Of a stretch of 64,000 nt of DNA, positions 43,951 through 56,108 are shown piece by piece. The first letter of the stretch is position 1; each line of letters begins with the position of its first letter. The notes beneath the pieces are model-generated. The model ran no database searches and was not told the DNA's origin. It worked only from the letters and a program-made list of their open reading frames with translations. The position numbers and the translations under genes are program-made. This DNA is from Phlebotomus papatasi (Eukaryota > Arthropoda > Insecta > Diptera > Psychodidae): contig NC_077224.1 of assembly GCF_024763615.1 (NCBI RefSeq), positions 41,860,712 to 41,924,711 on the forward strand, read 5' to 3'.

Positions 43951-45111
43951 GGGCTCGCCAAGGAGTTCCCAAGCTTTTCTCATTCAATCATCTCACTTTC
44001 TCTTCTTTATGCCTGGCGTTCCGTTTTAATTTGAATGAGTCCGGCTAGACTTTTTCTAAGAACGTCCAGTTTGCTTTTTTTTATGATTGGAAGCTTCAGG
44101 TTTAGGATCTAGAGGAATTTCCTCGACTAGAACCTCATACGTTTTATAACACAGTGATCATTCTTTTTCCATCTAATGACAATGACAGTGATGAACCGGA
44201 TGAACCGGTAGCTGAGAGTTATCTGGGTTCTCTATGACTGACTTGAAGTTGAAGGGATCCCTTGCATCTCAGTATGTAGTAGTTAGTCAAAATTTTAATT
44301 TTTGACTTGTTTTGCTGCCAGATGTTTCCTAATTCTTAAACCGGTAAATCCATCTAAGAAATTTTTTGAAAAATGCACTCATAAATCTACATTAAAAACA
44401 ATTGAACATGAAATTCGGGGTTTCTGTACCTTAATCCAATCGTCTAAAATTTATAAAACATTCCCTCTGATTTCTTGGTGTTCAATCAATTTCAAGCTCT
44501 TTTTGTTCCGAAAATATTTTTTTCTCAAAGTAACCTAAGAAGTGTATGAAAAGTGAAATTATTTCCAGGACTTTTGCGCTTAAAGATGTCAATTTTTTAA
44601 GCTATTTCATACCACCCGAAAGATTTACCTCGTCCACCACAATTTTAAAAGAAAATTTCCATTCATTGTCGTGAAAATTAACTAGAAAAAATATCTCCTA
44701 AATTCCATATCTGCCTATATCTGCCAAAATGACAAGGCATAAGTGACAGTTTGGATATTGAAATCTTTATTTGCGTTTCTTCGACTTTTTATCCAAGATC
44801 GCAGAATGCCAAATCTTTATTTTGAAACTTTATCTTTATTCGCAGAATAGAGTCCATAATATTTCTAAAAAACTAAAAATCGGGCGCAAAATACCAATTT
44901 GACGTAAAATGCCAGTCGCAATTTTCATACATATTTTAGGTTACGTTCGTACCAGATTCGAATTAATTTTCTGTTTTTTGTAGTGGAAAATTAATTCGAA
45001 TCTGGTCTAATATGGCATTTAATGCTTATATGAAAGAAGAATTATAAAAATTATAAAGATATTTTATACGAAAATGAAGAAAATAAATTTTCAAAACACT
45101 AGAAAGCTTTG

Positions 45112-45867
45112 TTATGCCCAACGTACAATAACTTCTGCTTAGTAAACATGTTTTTGATATTTCAATGAGAATGAGTGAGACCTAGATCTAGTCATCTCGC
45201 TCATTCTCATAGGAAATTTTGAAAACACATTTACAAACAAAAGTTATTGTGCGTTGAGCATTATGCCCAATGCACAATAACTTTTGTTTAGTAAACATGT
45301 TTTTGACATTTCAATGAGTGAGTGAGATCTAGATCTAGTCATCTCGCTCTTTCTCATAGGAAATTTTGCAAACATGTTTACAAACAAAAGTTATTGTGCG
45401 TTGGGCATTAGTCTTATGACCAACGCACAATAACTTTTGTTTGTAAACATGTTTTCAAAATTTCCTACGAGAGAGAGCGAGATGACTAGATCTCTGTTTC
45501 ATTCACTCTCATTGAAATGTCAAAAACATGTTTACAAAACAAAGATTATTGTGCGTTAAGCATTATGCCCAGTGCACAATAATTTTTGTTTGTAAACATA
45601 TTTCCAAAATTTTCTATTAGAGTGAATGAAATGTAAATCTAGTCATCTGGCTCACTCTCATAGAAAATTTCTAAAACATGTTTACAAAATAAAAATTATT
45701 GTGCGCTGAGCATTATGACCAACGCACAATAGCTTTTGTTTGTAAACATGTTTTCAAAATTTCCTACGAGAGAGAGCGAGATGACTAGTTCTCAGTTTCA
45801 CTCACTCTTATTAAAATGTCAAGAACATATTTACAAAACAAAATTTATTGTGCGTTGAACATTATTT
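45112..45867. mobile_element. Five consecutive palindromic MITEs
   Basis: Units lie at about 45112-45266, 45267-45411, 45415-45566, 45567-45716 and 45717-45867. Each is about 150 bp, opening with 'cgcacaataacttttgttt' or a variant and closing with its inverse, separated only by 'attatg'-like bases. The asymmetric centre ('agatctagtcatctcgctc' or its inverse) shows that copies 1-2 run one way and copies 3 and 5 the other. Non-coding. Confidence 0.88.
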
Positions 45868-46781
45868 AAAAAAAAAACAATATTGAAAATACGTATTTTA
45901 CCTATAAAAAATCGACTTGGCATTTTATGCCATTCTGGGTTTTAACGTGATTTTTTGCACCGGATTTTAAAGGGGTAATAAAAAAATTGTTAAATTTATT
46001 AAAAATTCAATAAAAATAAAAAACGCATATAATGTATTCTCATTTCATTTTATTTGTAATATTCTCATTTTTTCTATTGTAACGTTACATTTTTTTATTT
46101 TTACAAAATCGATTTTCTTCAAAAAAAAATAATAATAATAATAAAACAATACAAACTTATCCATTTTTCTAGTTTTGCTTCGCGATCTATATAAATAAGG
46201 GTGTTTGGCAGAATAAGACTGTTTTTTTCTGTACCAAGTTTTTTTTTTTTTAATCTATTTCTCATTCATTTATTTTATCCTTTCGGTGCATTGCATTTTA
46301 GGTGGATATTATTCATCTATCAATACAACGGTTTTCTTATTCTTTCTTCCGTACCTACCTGGCTAAAATTATTTTAAAATTATACATCTCTTGTATATTA
46401 CTTAAAAGTTATGTTCTTGTGGGTTTCTCTACGAGATGGTCTAGTATCTCAGACAAGAAATAAAAAGAAGTTATCAATTGCAAATGGTCTTAAAAATGCT
46501 ACCAAAAAGTTTTTTCCGTGTCTAATGCATTTCGTTTTTGTTTTCTCTTTATCAACATTACAAATGGACAGAATTTTGCCCTTTCAAAAAAACGGAAAAG
46601 TACAAAATTATCCAACTAACTTGGAGTTTATACTGCTCCTGTATTTGCCATTCCCATAATGCAATCTCCGACGTCCTCCTTGGCAAGACAATGTTGAATA
46701 TGTTGCAGAGGTTCTGTTGTTCTTCTTTTTTTTTTAAACTTGTTTTGTGCTTTGCACAGACCGAGAGAGAGAATTAGAGTA
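45868..46781. other. Probable 3' UTR of inc and flanking AT-rich DNA
   Basis: Immediately downstream (minus sense) of the inc stop. A minus-strand AATAAA appears as TTTATT at about 46269-46274. Plus-strand open frames here (46411-46659, 46538-46777) overlap the inc 3' end antisense and carry no domain. Confidence 0.4.
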
Positions 46782-46976
46782 TTACATTCGAGAGCCTTTC
46801 TGCTGTAGCACTTTTGCCCGATCATTGGACTCTTGCTCCCGTCCAACTAGCGGAGTTAAGCACTCCTTGGAGACAACACAGAGAAATTCGGCATTCTCCT
46901 CAGAGCCATAGTTGTACTGAGTTCCGATGTTCACCAATTGCTCAAAACGCCATCCGTCTGACATCGTAGACACAAG
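46782..46976 (-). CDS. inc: inc coding exon 3
   Basis: 64 codons and a stop, after an acceptor ending 'ttacttgaag'. The order LVSTMSDGWRF...EFLCVVSKEC...KGSRM continues the KCTD5-type C-terminal domain exactly where exon 2 stops (ENELTQ). Confidence 0.9.
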   Translation of the reverse strand, partial: LVSTMSDGWRFEQLVNIGTQYNYGSEENAEFLCVVSKECLTPLVGREQESNDRAKVLQQKGSRM

Positions 46977-49900
46977 CTTCAAGTAATAAAAAAGAAACAG
47001 CTATAAGCCTATTTGAGCTTATTGTAGATATACATAATGTTCTTAATGTGGACAAACTCAGGATGCCCTGTAAAATGTATTTTGAATTTGAACTGAAATT
47101 GAAGATGTCAAAAATTTCAATCAATTGGGGACAAAAATTACTTATCGGTTCATAACCGATTCATTACCGGTTCACAACCGATTTGAACCGATTTATAAAT
47201 CACCCACAACAAAAACAATGCCTGAAATACTTTAGCAGTAATATAGGGGAAGTGTTCCAAATTTCGACCAGCTTCTAATTTCGGCCACTTTGAGTGTAAT
47301 TTCGGCCATGGAAATAAATTAAATAAAAATTATGTATGTAATCTTCGAATAGTCAATGAATTCATTTTGCTTTTAAATATTTATTCATTTTAAGATGTAT
47401 TAACACAAAAATCGTTTAATTTTAGGTTTAATTTGAATTGAAATCGCGTTATAAAAACTCAGTGTGGAAAGAGTCTTACAGAAAATGTGACAGATTGATT
47501 GTGTTTCTACCAGTCTTGTGATTTGTGGTGAAGTGCAGAAGGTTTTTTTCGGTATTTTTCATGAAAATTGATTAGTTTTCGTTAACCCTTTAAGGACGAT
47601 TGGAACACCGGTGTCCCATAGAAGAAATTATTTTTCCTGACAATTTACGGATACTTATTTCTAATATTTATACATAATCATAAAGTAGAAGGATATAGAA
47701 ATCTAGTATATTTTTTGCAAATCTCTAGCTATTAGGTATATATTAAATATTTAAGCTCAAAAATGTAGAATTTTCAAGTTCTCGAATTGGTCAATGAATT
47801 TTGGATTTTTTTTATATTTACAATTTTTTTTTAAGCAAAACCCTTTCAGATCTATAAACTACAATAACTGCACATAATATTTTTATTCATTGTGAAAATT
47901 ATCATGAATTGGTATTTTCAGGAAAGCTTCTTGAATTTCATGGGACATATATGTTCCAATCGTCCATAGAGGTAAAAAACACCGAATCCGTCTCTGTTGG
48001 ATTTTCCAAGGCTTGAGGTTGGAATATCTCTTTGTTTTGCTTATTTGTGCATAAAATATTCAATTATTTGTAAAAAACTTGTGTGATTATATCAAGTTCC
48101 TCAGTGTAATATTGGTTAGAAAAGGTAATATTTCAATAATTTATGAAATAGTTCTACGTAAACATTATAATTCTTATGTATTTATCTTCTAGATAACTTC
48201 TCAAAGGAAAAAGATTTTTGCCATCAACCAGCATGGAGTATTCCACATTTTATGTCCGGAAAACAGCGATAATGAGGACAATATTGTCCGAGATGAGAAA
48301 GATATAACATTTTTGGAACAAGACGGTGATGAAGTAGACTGTGAAGTCCCCGTACAGAATGCTTCACTGCTGAAACAACCTTCGGCTCCAGCGGAATGTC
48401 TATTTGCGTGTGAAGCTCAACATTTCTGAGGTTCCTACGAAAACCCGAAGGATTCGCGATAGTGTGGCTCATGCAATGAAGAATGAGAAGAAGACTGAAC
48501 CACGCCTGAGGTGGTCGAAAGATTTCACACTAATTGAGCACGAGAAATCTACGTATCCTTCCGGAGTTGTGAAGCATAAGTTCCAAGATATAGAATTAAC
48601 GCCTTAGAGCATTTTTCTAGCAACTATTTGCTTCTCAGATCTTTCTGCGTTAATCCTGGAACAGATGTAAATATACACCAAACGGAAGGGCATTCCCTTT
48701 GTCATGGAATCATTTTCGCGACTACTGGTCCATTTCTCCTAACATGGGCGTTCCACGTTCCTTTCATTGCATCCACCATGACTAGGCACAGATTTGAAAG
48801 CATTAGAAGTGCTATCCATTTCCCGCAAGAGCCCACAAACTAAAGAAAGGCGTAGATGCACATTGTGCTATCTTAGAAAAAAGAAAATAGGACCAGCTGA
48901 ATTTGTGAGGAATGCAAAATTTATCTGTGTGTTATTAGTACTCGAAACTGTTTGGAGTTTGGAAGACTACAATAAAAATATGAAATTATGTAAAAAATGT
49001 GATTGGAGTTTTATTTGTTTTAGTTGAGATTCTTTACAATCTAGGAAATACTAAAATTTTTGTTTATCAGTTTTCTCATACTTGTCCGAGGCCAAAAATT
49101 AGAGGTATATACGATATATATTTTTTTCCTTTGGAATTAAACCTTTCATCGCCTGATTTTTAAACTTGTACTTCAATGGTCATTTTCACAATCGATAACA
49201 TTTTCAATAAATTGTTTATTTCGTTTACCTCACGAAAATAATAAAGCAAAAGAGTAATTTAACCACCCGGAAAATTTTGTGTGTTTTTTTACCTTTATGG
49301 ACGATTGGAACATATATGTCACATAGTTTTCCAAGACTCCTAGGTGCTGGAAAATTTTTTTTAACCACGAATTGCTTATTTAGGGCAAAACATGAAAGGA
49401 AACTTGATTTCATTGAATTTCGTTCAGCGGATATCCTCTCGTCCTTAAAGGGTTAAAGACTGTTTCTGTTTATGTTAATAGTGAATCAATCTTTAAATTT
49501 CGGGTAAAATTTCCCAGCTGGATCCTGTATTTCGCGTAAAAAAGTATATACTTTGTGAGCGTCTCTCCGGCGAGGTAGTGTTGCCTATTCCGGCAACATC
49601 TTTTGCTTTCCTAAATTTCTTGTTCATTTTATGTTTTTTTTTTTTTCAATTTCTGAGTTCTACAATGTCCAGAGAAAAAACCATCGCTTCTATGAAAAAG
49701 ATGATGTGAAAAAGTCATTGGAAGAGTTCAGGAAGGTCAAATTGCTACGGGAATCTGCGCGTAAATTTGAGATGCTACTCTTCAGGTCTTCAGGACAAAT
49801 TACACGTTAGATCTCAGGGCTCGTGGGTCATATAAACGTATTAAACTAAATATTAAACTCGTTCCGTTTGACGTTTTGAAATTTTCTATCCGTTGCGTTA

Positions 49901-52900
49901 CAAAAGGTGACCAGAAAAAAGGTGGCCGGAATTTCACTCAAAGTGGCCGGAATACTACCCAAAGCAATGTCTATATTTTTATTAATTTTTCAATATTTTA
50001 GGAAGTGATTTGAAGAAAACAAAGATGATAAACTAGTTTTCAAGGTTTTCAACTAGTTTTCACAACCCTCCCGAAAAGGAAGTAACAAAAAATATCAATA
50101 TGAATTAGAAATATTGCATTTCAAACTTAGGATTTCGGTGCTTATATGCAACTATGCCGAAATTTGGCACACTAACCTAAATCGTTTAATTTTTTTCTTA
50201 TCTTCGTGACTCGGAGTGGATATTCAGAGGAAAATTAGAATACTCCCGTAAAATCATTGCTCTACCTGCCGATTTTACTCTGAGATTTTTTGAATTGTAA
50301 CGGTATATTCTATTACATTTTGAAAAATTCTGTAGATTTTCGGCAGAATTTCCGCATAGGAAATCTGCATAGTCTCCATTGTCTCAACAAAAATATTGTT
50401 GATTTATCAAGAAACTGCAGCAGTTACAAAGAAAATGGTATGCTCTGTTTAACAAGCATTTCCGATTAAACATTTTAGATGAGTAAAAAGATTCAAGACA
50501 AAAATACTAATTTCTGAAAAATCGCCCATGGAATGGTACAAAAACACGAAATTTAGGTCGACACTCTGCTTAAAGTTTTCACTTCACTATTCTCTACTTA
50601 TAACACGGCGTCGCAGAATTCTTTATTTTATATAAACACTGTGATATCACCAAGAATAACTCTATTGAATTTTGCAAACAAAAATGAAAAATATTCCATC
50701 TTTTCTGACACAGCTGTCTGGAAAGTCTGGAATGTAGAAAAATCTACAGAAAATCGGCAAAATATCTACAGGAATTCGTCAGAATATGCACCAGGATTCG
50801 TCAGAAAATCTGCAAAAATTTCTGACGAATTTTGTCCCAAGCCCAAAGAAAATTCGTAGGAATATCTACAGATTTTCAGCAGAGATGTAGATATTTTCTG
50901 CGAAAATCTGGAAGATATCTGACGAAATTATTTGACGGGGCTCTAATAAAAACAACATTTTGCCTTTTTAGAATCAATAAATTTCTAGAGTAAGTGTGCC
51001 AAATTTCGGCATAGTTGCATGCAAGCGCTAAAGTCTCAAGTTTAAAATGTAATATTTTTTTATTACAAATTGATTTTTGTATTCCTTCTTCTTAAGGAGT
51101 GTTGTTTGGAATCTTGTAGACAGTTTAGCGTCTTTATTTGCTCTAAAATCATTCTTAATACATTTTAAAATGAATAAAAATATAGACATAGCTTTGGTGG
51201 CCTATTTCGGCCAGATTCATTCTCATAGATTTTTGCCTTTCGGGAATTCTCCCAAAGCGTTTTTTCGTCATCTCGTTTGTCGTAGCTACATTTTTTGTTA
51301 TTTTTTGCATTGTATAATCTCAAGAGTATATAAAAACTAAAAATTCATGGAAATTTGAGGAGCACAAAAGGTGGCCGAAATTGCAAGCTGGCCGGAATTT
51401 GGCACATTTACCCTAATTTAACAAACCTAATTTAACAATTTTCTGATTTGCCAGGATTAGATTATATTTAGATTTCACTTTATTTCATGCCTTTTAGATC
51501 TACAGTTTTTTTTAAGACTGTATTTAATACAATTTTTAATTTACCAGGAATCCAATTAATTCCTGAGCTAAGACATTTTTAGGCAAAAAACGGGAAATCG
51601 GCTCGCGTTACAGTCCGGTAAGAAATAGTCCACTAATAAATTCGTATTTTTTTTGGTTTGTTCGTAAAATTATCAATCACGAAAAAGTTTTGTTCTTTTT
51701 ACAAACGTTTATTCGAATAATTAACAAAAGTGTTCGTTATTGTATTTCGATCAAATATTAGCAAAAGACGGTTTACAATTTTTGGAAAGATGAATCGTTC
51801 TAATAATTTCAAAAATTGAAAAATTCCGTGTCTAAATATTTGAATAAATTCACGAGGAATAAGGCACAAGGCTCAATTAATTCAGCTTTACCGGGATAGG
51901 GCTCAAATGAAGCTCTTTAAAGGGCTACTTCAGAAGGGAATAAGGGCTTTACAGACCTGAGGATTTGCCGAGACGGCTTAGCGTAATTATATATTCGAAA
52001 TAATGATTAAACTTCATTTTCATCAGTTTCCACTAAGTCGTCTCTCGGCTTAAGTCGTAAGTGTGTCTAGGACATAAGGGCGTTAAGTTTAAGGGTTCAC
52101 TATTAGGGAGCTCTTACCTGAGTGAGTTCGTTCTCCTGGCACTGGAGAACTCTGTAGACTTTCTTCTTATCTAAGGCAGGCCTCGTGTCTCTACTCGAGA
52201 TACTCTCCCGCAGGAGAGTTATCAAATGGGTCACATTGTAGAATTCTGCCTCCTCGAGCACACCCTCCTCGGAGAGGCCGTCTAAGACGAGCTTCCCGTG
52301 ACGCAAGTAATTGAGCACGGGGGCAAAGTACCTTGGATCTCTGTCAATGAGATATGCACCGTTCTCATCCTGAAACCAAGATAGATGATTATTGTACAAG
52401 GATTTGGCAAGTCATCTCCGGAATTGGATTTTTGGGATTGAGCCAACAAAAAACAATCTTCAACCCTTGGAAATCCCAGAGAAATGTTCCAAATGCAATT
52501 CCGTTCAAAAAAGAAAATCTGCCAGTATGCATCGAAATTCCAGTTCGTATTTCTAATAAAAAAGGGCTATAAATAGAATCACAAGTACTGTGAGGTCTTC
52601 GGGGGTGTTCTGCCTCCAATCGTGCGAGCCTTTGTTTGCAGAATGACACTGAAAGTGCTTCATAAATTGCACTTTTCTGGCACCTTGCCATAACACTTGG
52701 ACCATGGTGTGGGTGAAAATATCTACAGAATAGACTCACCTTATCAGAGATCAAATCGCTGTCCTCCTGGATGAGTCTGGAGAGGAAGGAGCTGGGATCT
52801 CGTGAGAGGGTTGTTTTGGTGGTCAGAAAGTACGTTCCCCCTACATTTAACTTCACCCATTGATTCCCGGAATGATTTTCCATTAAATTTGGACTTTTCT

Positions 52901-52928
52901 TAGGATTGAGATTTATCGTGGCCATCAT
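46782..52928 (-). CDS. inc: Insomniac, KCTD2/5/17-type BTB adaptor (whole gene, 3 coding exons)
   Basis: Minus-strand exons 52928-52740, 52369-52118 and 46976-46782 join in phase 0 to give 211 aa. The BTB/T1 domain covers about residues 22-125 (WVKLNVGGTYFLTTKTTLSR, DENGAYLIDRDPRYFAPVLN, YLRHGKLVLDG, EEGVLEEAEFYNV). The C-terminal region (RVLQCQENELTQ, TMSDGWRFEQL, EFLCVVSKEC, DRAKVLQQKGSR) is the signature of KCTD2/5/17. Family members form pentamers and recruit substrates to Cullin-3 ubiquitin ligase; fly inc is needed for normal sleep. No residue looks lost, and splice sites are canonical. The second intron is 5.1 kb and full of repeats, including a piggyBac remnant. The ZAD gene starts divergently 3.2 kb upstream. 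Confidence 0.94.
47582..49456 (+). mobile_element. Internally deleted piggyBac-like element
   Basis: TTAA at 47582-47585 and at 49453-49456 flank inverted termini CCCTTTAAGGACGA and TCGTCCTTAAAGGG, the hallmark of piggyBac insertion (TTAA target, CCC...GGG ends). The inside encodes only pieces of a piggyBac transposase: an acidic N-terminal part, the 'RHRFESIRSAIHF' region, then directly a C-terminal Cys-rich segment. The catalytic-Asp core is missing. So the element has intact ends but cannot make its own transposase. Confidence 0.88.
48200..49025 (+). pseudogene. piggyBac transposase relic
   Basis: Three separated frames can be read. 48209-48429 is acidic and N-terminal-like, ending in a stop. 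48404-48607 and 48606-48843 run through LLLRSFCVNPG to MTRHRFESIRSAIHFPQEPT, typical of the start of the transposase domain. 48794-49027 gives RRRCTLCYLRKKK and a C-terminal Cys-rich stretch. The frame changes at each join, and the catalytic segment between the second and third is deleted. Not expected to be functional. I do not attempt a restored reading. Confidence 0.82.
50176..51079. repeat. Repeat-filled part of inc intron 2
   Basis: The words flanking this piece, 'atgcaactatgccgaaattt' near 50145 and its inverse near 51000, are inverted repeats, so it lies between two oppositely oriented element ends. Inside, 'cagattttcggcaga', 'ctacagaaaatcggca' and 'tctacaggaattcgtcag' recur in both orientations (50320-50360 and 50735-50940), indicating another fold-back repeat. 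Confidence 0.5.
51080..51418. mobile_element. ~340-bp repeat, partner of 29985-30358
   Basis: Matches 29985-30358 along its length and ends 'ggtggccgaaattgcaagct' ... 'ttggcacatttaccct', the inverse of the end at 47244. The paired ends at 47244 and 51418 lie about 4.2 kb apart. Confidence 0.65.
51940..52081. mobile_element. ~126-bp MITE with possible 8-bp duplication
   Basis: ATAAGGGC at 51940-51947 and again at 52074-52081 flanks a unit with 'acagacctgaggatttgcc' on one side and 'cttaagtcgtaagtgtgtc' on the other. A related, much longer version is at 54895-55829. It sits 37 bp from the exon 2 donor of inc. Confidence 0.55.
52118..52369 (-). CDS. inc: inc coding exon 2
   Basis: 84 codons from 'ttggtttcag' to CAG|GTAAGA, covering the rest of the BTB domain and the KKKVYRVLQC linker. 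Phase 0 at both ends. Confidence 0.92.
52740..52928 (-). CDS. inc: inc coding exon 1
   Basis: 63 codons: the N-terminus and first half of the BTB fold, ending SDLISDK with donor AAG|GTGAGT. Two adjacent ATGs (52928, 52925) precede GCC ACG; either may be used. The longer read-through frame past the donor is intronic. Confidence 0.9.
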
Positions 52929-53341
52929 CTGAGAGCATCAAACAACCAAATAATCACAAAAACACCAGTTTTTTGCACCACAACCAATTTTTTCCCGTGA
53001 GATATTTTTTTCCCAAACGCCAAACGTGCCAGAGACTTTCGCACAATTTTCCGCTAGACGGCGATAGAGACATGAGTGGGTTAAATATTACACAAAACCC
53101 CGTGTAAAAAATGTAATAAATGATAAGAAGTATTTTATGGATTTTCAATTTGTTTTATTTACATTCAGAATTAAATAAGTATTTTATTTTTGAAAAAAAA
53201 TAAGAATAGTGCAAGCTGCAAATAAGCTTGTTTACTACAATTTTTTTATGCACAATTCGTGCATTGTAATATGTAATTTGACATTTAAAGTAAGCCCCGC
53301 CCATTGCTTACTCATTTGATGTTACAGTGACGTACAGTAGT

Positions 53342-53695
53342 TACAGTAGACTCTCGCAAATTCGGCTCTTTTAAGATCGGGCTACTTTTTAATTCGGGCA
53401 GCGGTTACATTTGAAAAAAGTTTGTTGTCATTTTTTTCAAGTTGGATTATGATTATCAAATGAATCAAAATATGCTCAAATTTGGCATGGTTTTTTGTCT
53501 TAGTTTTGATGTTATTTTGCATTATTGAGGGATTTTCATACAATTTACGTTACATATGAGTGTGTAAACTCAATATCTATCTATATGCACATCAATAAAA
53601 AATAGTTGCATTTCAAAAAGTTTGGCGCCCGAATTTCTGTCTAAATCGGCTGACATTTCGGTCCCATATGCCCGAATTTGAGAGAGTCTACTGTA
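53342..53695. mobile_element. MITE, 'CAGTAGACTCTC' family, subtype A (inverted)
   Basis: Begins TACAGTAGACTCTCGCAAAT and ends 'gagagagtctactgta'. The interior is the inverse of 3570-3912 ('ccgaatttctgtctaaatcg' here, 'gaattagagagaaattcggg' there). In the spacer upstream of inc. Confidence 0.82.
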
Positions 53696-53751
53696 TTAAG
53701 TTTACTTTAAATAAAAAAGCTCAAAGTATACTATCTGATATTAGGGTAACA

Positions 53752-53989
53752 TACAGTAGGCTTTCTCTGAAATGGGCATTTGGGGCGAAATGTCATCCGG
53801 TTTATCGATAGATTTGGGCGTCAAAGCCTTTGTAAACTCCACAAAAAGCGCTTAATTATAAAGAATCACGATAAAATAGGAAGAATTACAGCGAATTTAA
53901 GCAAATTAGCTTCATAATTAAATGTGAAAATTGTCAACAAAATTTTTCGCTCGATTGAAAAAGAGCCGATTGAGCGAGAGGCTACTGCA
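53752..53989. mobile_element. MITE, 'CAGTAGACTCTC' family, subtype B
   Basis: Begins TACAGTAGGCTTTCTCTGAA and ends 'gagcgagaggctactgc'; the interior matches 3927-4152 in the same orientation. It lies 57 bp from the subtype A copy. Confidence 0.82.
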
Positions 53990-54894
53990 ACTGCTTTTTC
54001 TAACATAAAGTCAAAATATGCACCTTGTCACGGATTTTTATCTTTTATTTTTGGTTTCAATCAGCCGAATGTTGAATGTTGAACAGGCACCTTTGATGTA
54101 CCTGTTCCTACTCATTTAAAATTAAAAAAAAAACAGAAATCAAAAACAATTATTTTTTTAATTTAACTAAAAATTTAATAAAGCTGTCGATGTGAAAAAT
54201 CAAACTTTGAAAGTGATTGGTTCAAAATTTTCGGGAGCACTTTTCTAATTGATAAAAAAACAACATTTTAAGAATACTCTTTATGTCTAGTCTAGGATTT
54301 CCCGGATTTTTTCAAGATCCTTTTTATTTGCCATTTTAAAATCACTTGAAGGGAATATTATCAAATTGACATAAAATGTAAGTTCTCAATAAGAAAGCAA
54401 TTTGTTAATTGTTTTCCATTTCACAAGACTTATGCCGCGGTTCTCTATGACTCATAAATACATTTTTCAACATTATATATCAAGTAATGAAATTCCATTC
54501 TTAACCGTTCCAATTTGAAATCACTCTCTTAATTACCAGAAAATATGCACCTTGTATTTCTAACTTGAAAAAATAACATATAAAAAAATCACTTTTCATG
54601 TAATTTCATAGTTAAACTAAGAAACACCGATGAAAATCGTGAAAACGGGTTTAGATTTAGGTTTTTTTTTAAATATATTATTAGAATAGAAAATATAGGG
54701 GTTCAATATATATATATATATATATATATAGTTCAGTTGAACTGGAAGGGAATTTAATTCTGAATTAAAAAAAAATATATATTGAAACTGAGCAGTGTTT
54801 CAAAGATGGATATCAAAGTATATATTTTATTAAGTATTATAATTTATTTAACCAAATTTTTTGTAGTTGTAGGTTATAATGACGGTTAGTTTAT
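53990..54894. other. Spacer between inc and the ZAD gene
   Basis: AT-rich; a perfect (TA)n microsatellite at about 54704-54730. No gene seen. The two genes' promoters should lie between 52929 and 56108, but no core elements can be assigned. Confidence 0.5.
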
Positions 54895-55829
54895 GCCCTA
54901 AATACACTTACGACTTATGACTTAAACCGAGAAACGAAAGTAAAATCACATTGTAAGGCATTTATGAGTTTATTTAGAACAGGAAAATGTGTCTTATTTC
55001 GTGACCTTTAATCTAACGATTCAGAAAACCATATTTGATTTTGTATCGACTTGATTAATTCTAAGTTATCGAAAGAAATTCTCGACAAGGTAAACAATCA
55101 CTAAAAAGACATGGGATTCTTAAGAAACTTTTTAATGTTAAGAGAAATTGTCTTGCATTATTTCATATTTTTGATGAAAATATTCGATGTTATTAAATGA
55201 AAGTCCATTTCTTAATTAACTAAATTTTATTGTGATATCATCCTTAATAAGATTTTCTAACAAATTAGATGAAAATCGGATGTGGCTAAAAGAGCTTACT
55301 TTTTTCGGTTGTGTAAGTACATTTGGCCATTCATTTTCCCATACATTTTTCACGTGGCGCACCTGGCGGATTTCAGTAAAACAATCGTGATTTTTGACTG
55401 ATTTTTACATCAAATAGAAAATGTGCAAAAAGTCGTTTAAAATACTCTAATAATCACATAAAATTGGTGTTAAATAAGAACAGGACTTGTGCTGTGAATT
55501 TGTGAAAGTTTTCGAAAGCTATTTCTTCTGTTATTTTATTAAAATTCTATTGGAAACAAGTGACCAAAAGTACTGACACATACATAGTTGCATAAAATGA
55601 ATTTTTCACTAAAATATTCAAAAAATTTTGGGAATTCTCTTGGATTATTAGGAAGAAACGGCTTTAAGGTATCTTTTTACAAAATTTCATTTTATTTAAA
55701 TAAAGATTATAAAAATTACAAGCACATGAAACCTTAAAGTGGCTAAAAGTACTTACTCCACCCTATGTTGAATATAATTACGCTAAGCCGTCTCTCGACT
55801 AATCCTCAGGTCTGTCAAGGCTATTAGGG
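54895..55829. mobile_element. ~935-bp element related to 51940-52081
   Basis: Left 'acacttacgacttatgactt' and right 'taatcctcaggtctgtcaag' are the two ends found together in the 126-bp unit at 51948-52073, here about 840 bp further apart. The inner part has its own weak inverted words ('gtggctaaaagagcttac' near 55280, 'gtggctaaaagtacttact' near 55740). Either a longer ancestor or a composite. Confidence 0.5.
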
Positions 55830-56108
55830 TCTTCAAAAAGCAAAAATCAAATGTCATAAAAATTAATAAAATTTAAAATATAAAGTTTAATCCACGTTTT
55901 TTAATAGAATTTGAAATATATTTCTTTGTGAAAAAGACATGTTTCAAAATTGCAAATATGCGAGTAAAAACAAAGAAAACATAGAATTCTCAAAACCGTT
56001 GCATCTTCCAATTTAAACCATGCGAATTCCCTGCCAACTTCAAGCCATTCATTGTTTATCTTTATGTGTTTACAACTTTAGTCTATTTTGAATTGCGTCT
56101 GAGCAAGC

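Larger units (their letters stand above)
42019..44853. mobile_element. 2.8-kb inverted-terminal element with nested insertions
   Basis: The left end 'ggctctattctgcgaataaa' followed by repeated 'gataaa' is inverted at the right end ('tttatctttattcgcagaat' then 'agagtcc'). Inside are a palindromic MITE (42112-42262), a subtype B MITE (42643-42887) and a third inverted-repeat element (43051-43950). No transposase remains, so this is non-autonomous or gutted; the open frame at 44302-44538 has no recognisable domain. Confidence 0.7.
47244..50175. mobile_element. 'GGGGAAGTGTTCC' element split by a piggyBac
   Basis: Left end 'ataggggaagtgttccaaat' with 'tttcggccac', right end near 50150-50175 'atgccgaaatttggcacact'. 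Interior words ('ccctcccgaaaaggaagtaa', 'aatattgcatttcaaactta') match 28552-29500. Without the 1.87-kb piggyBac insertion it would be about 1.06 kb. Within inc intron 2. Confidence 0.65.
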
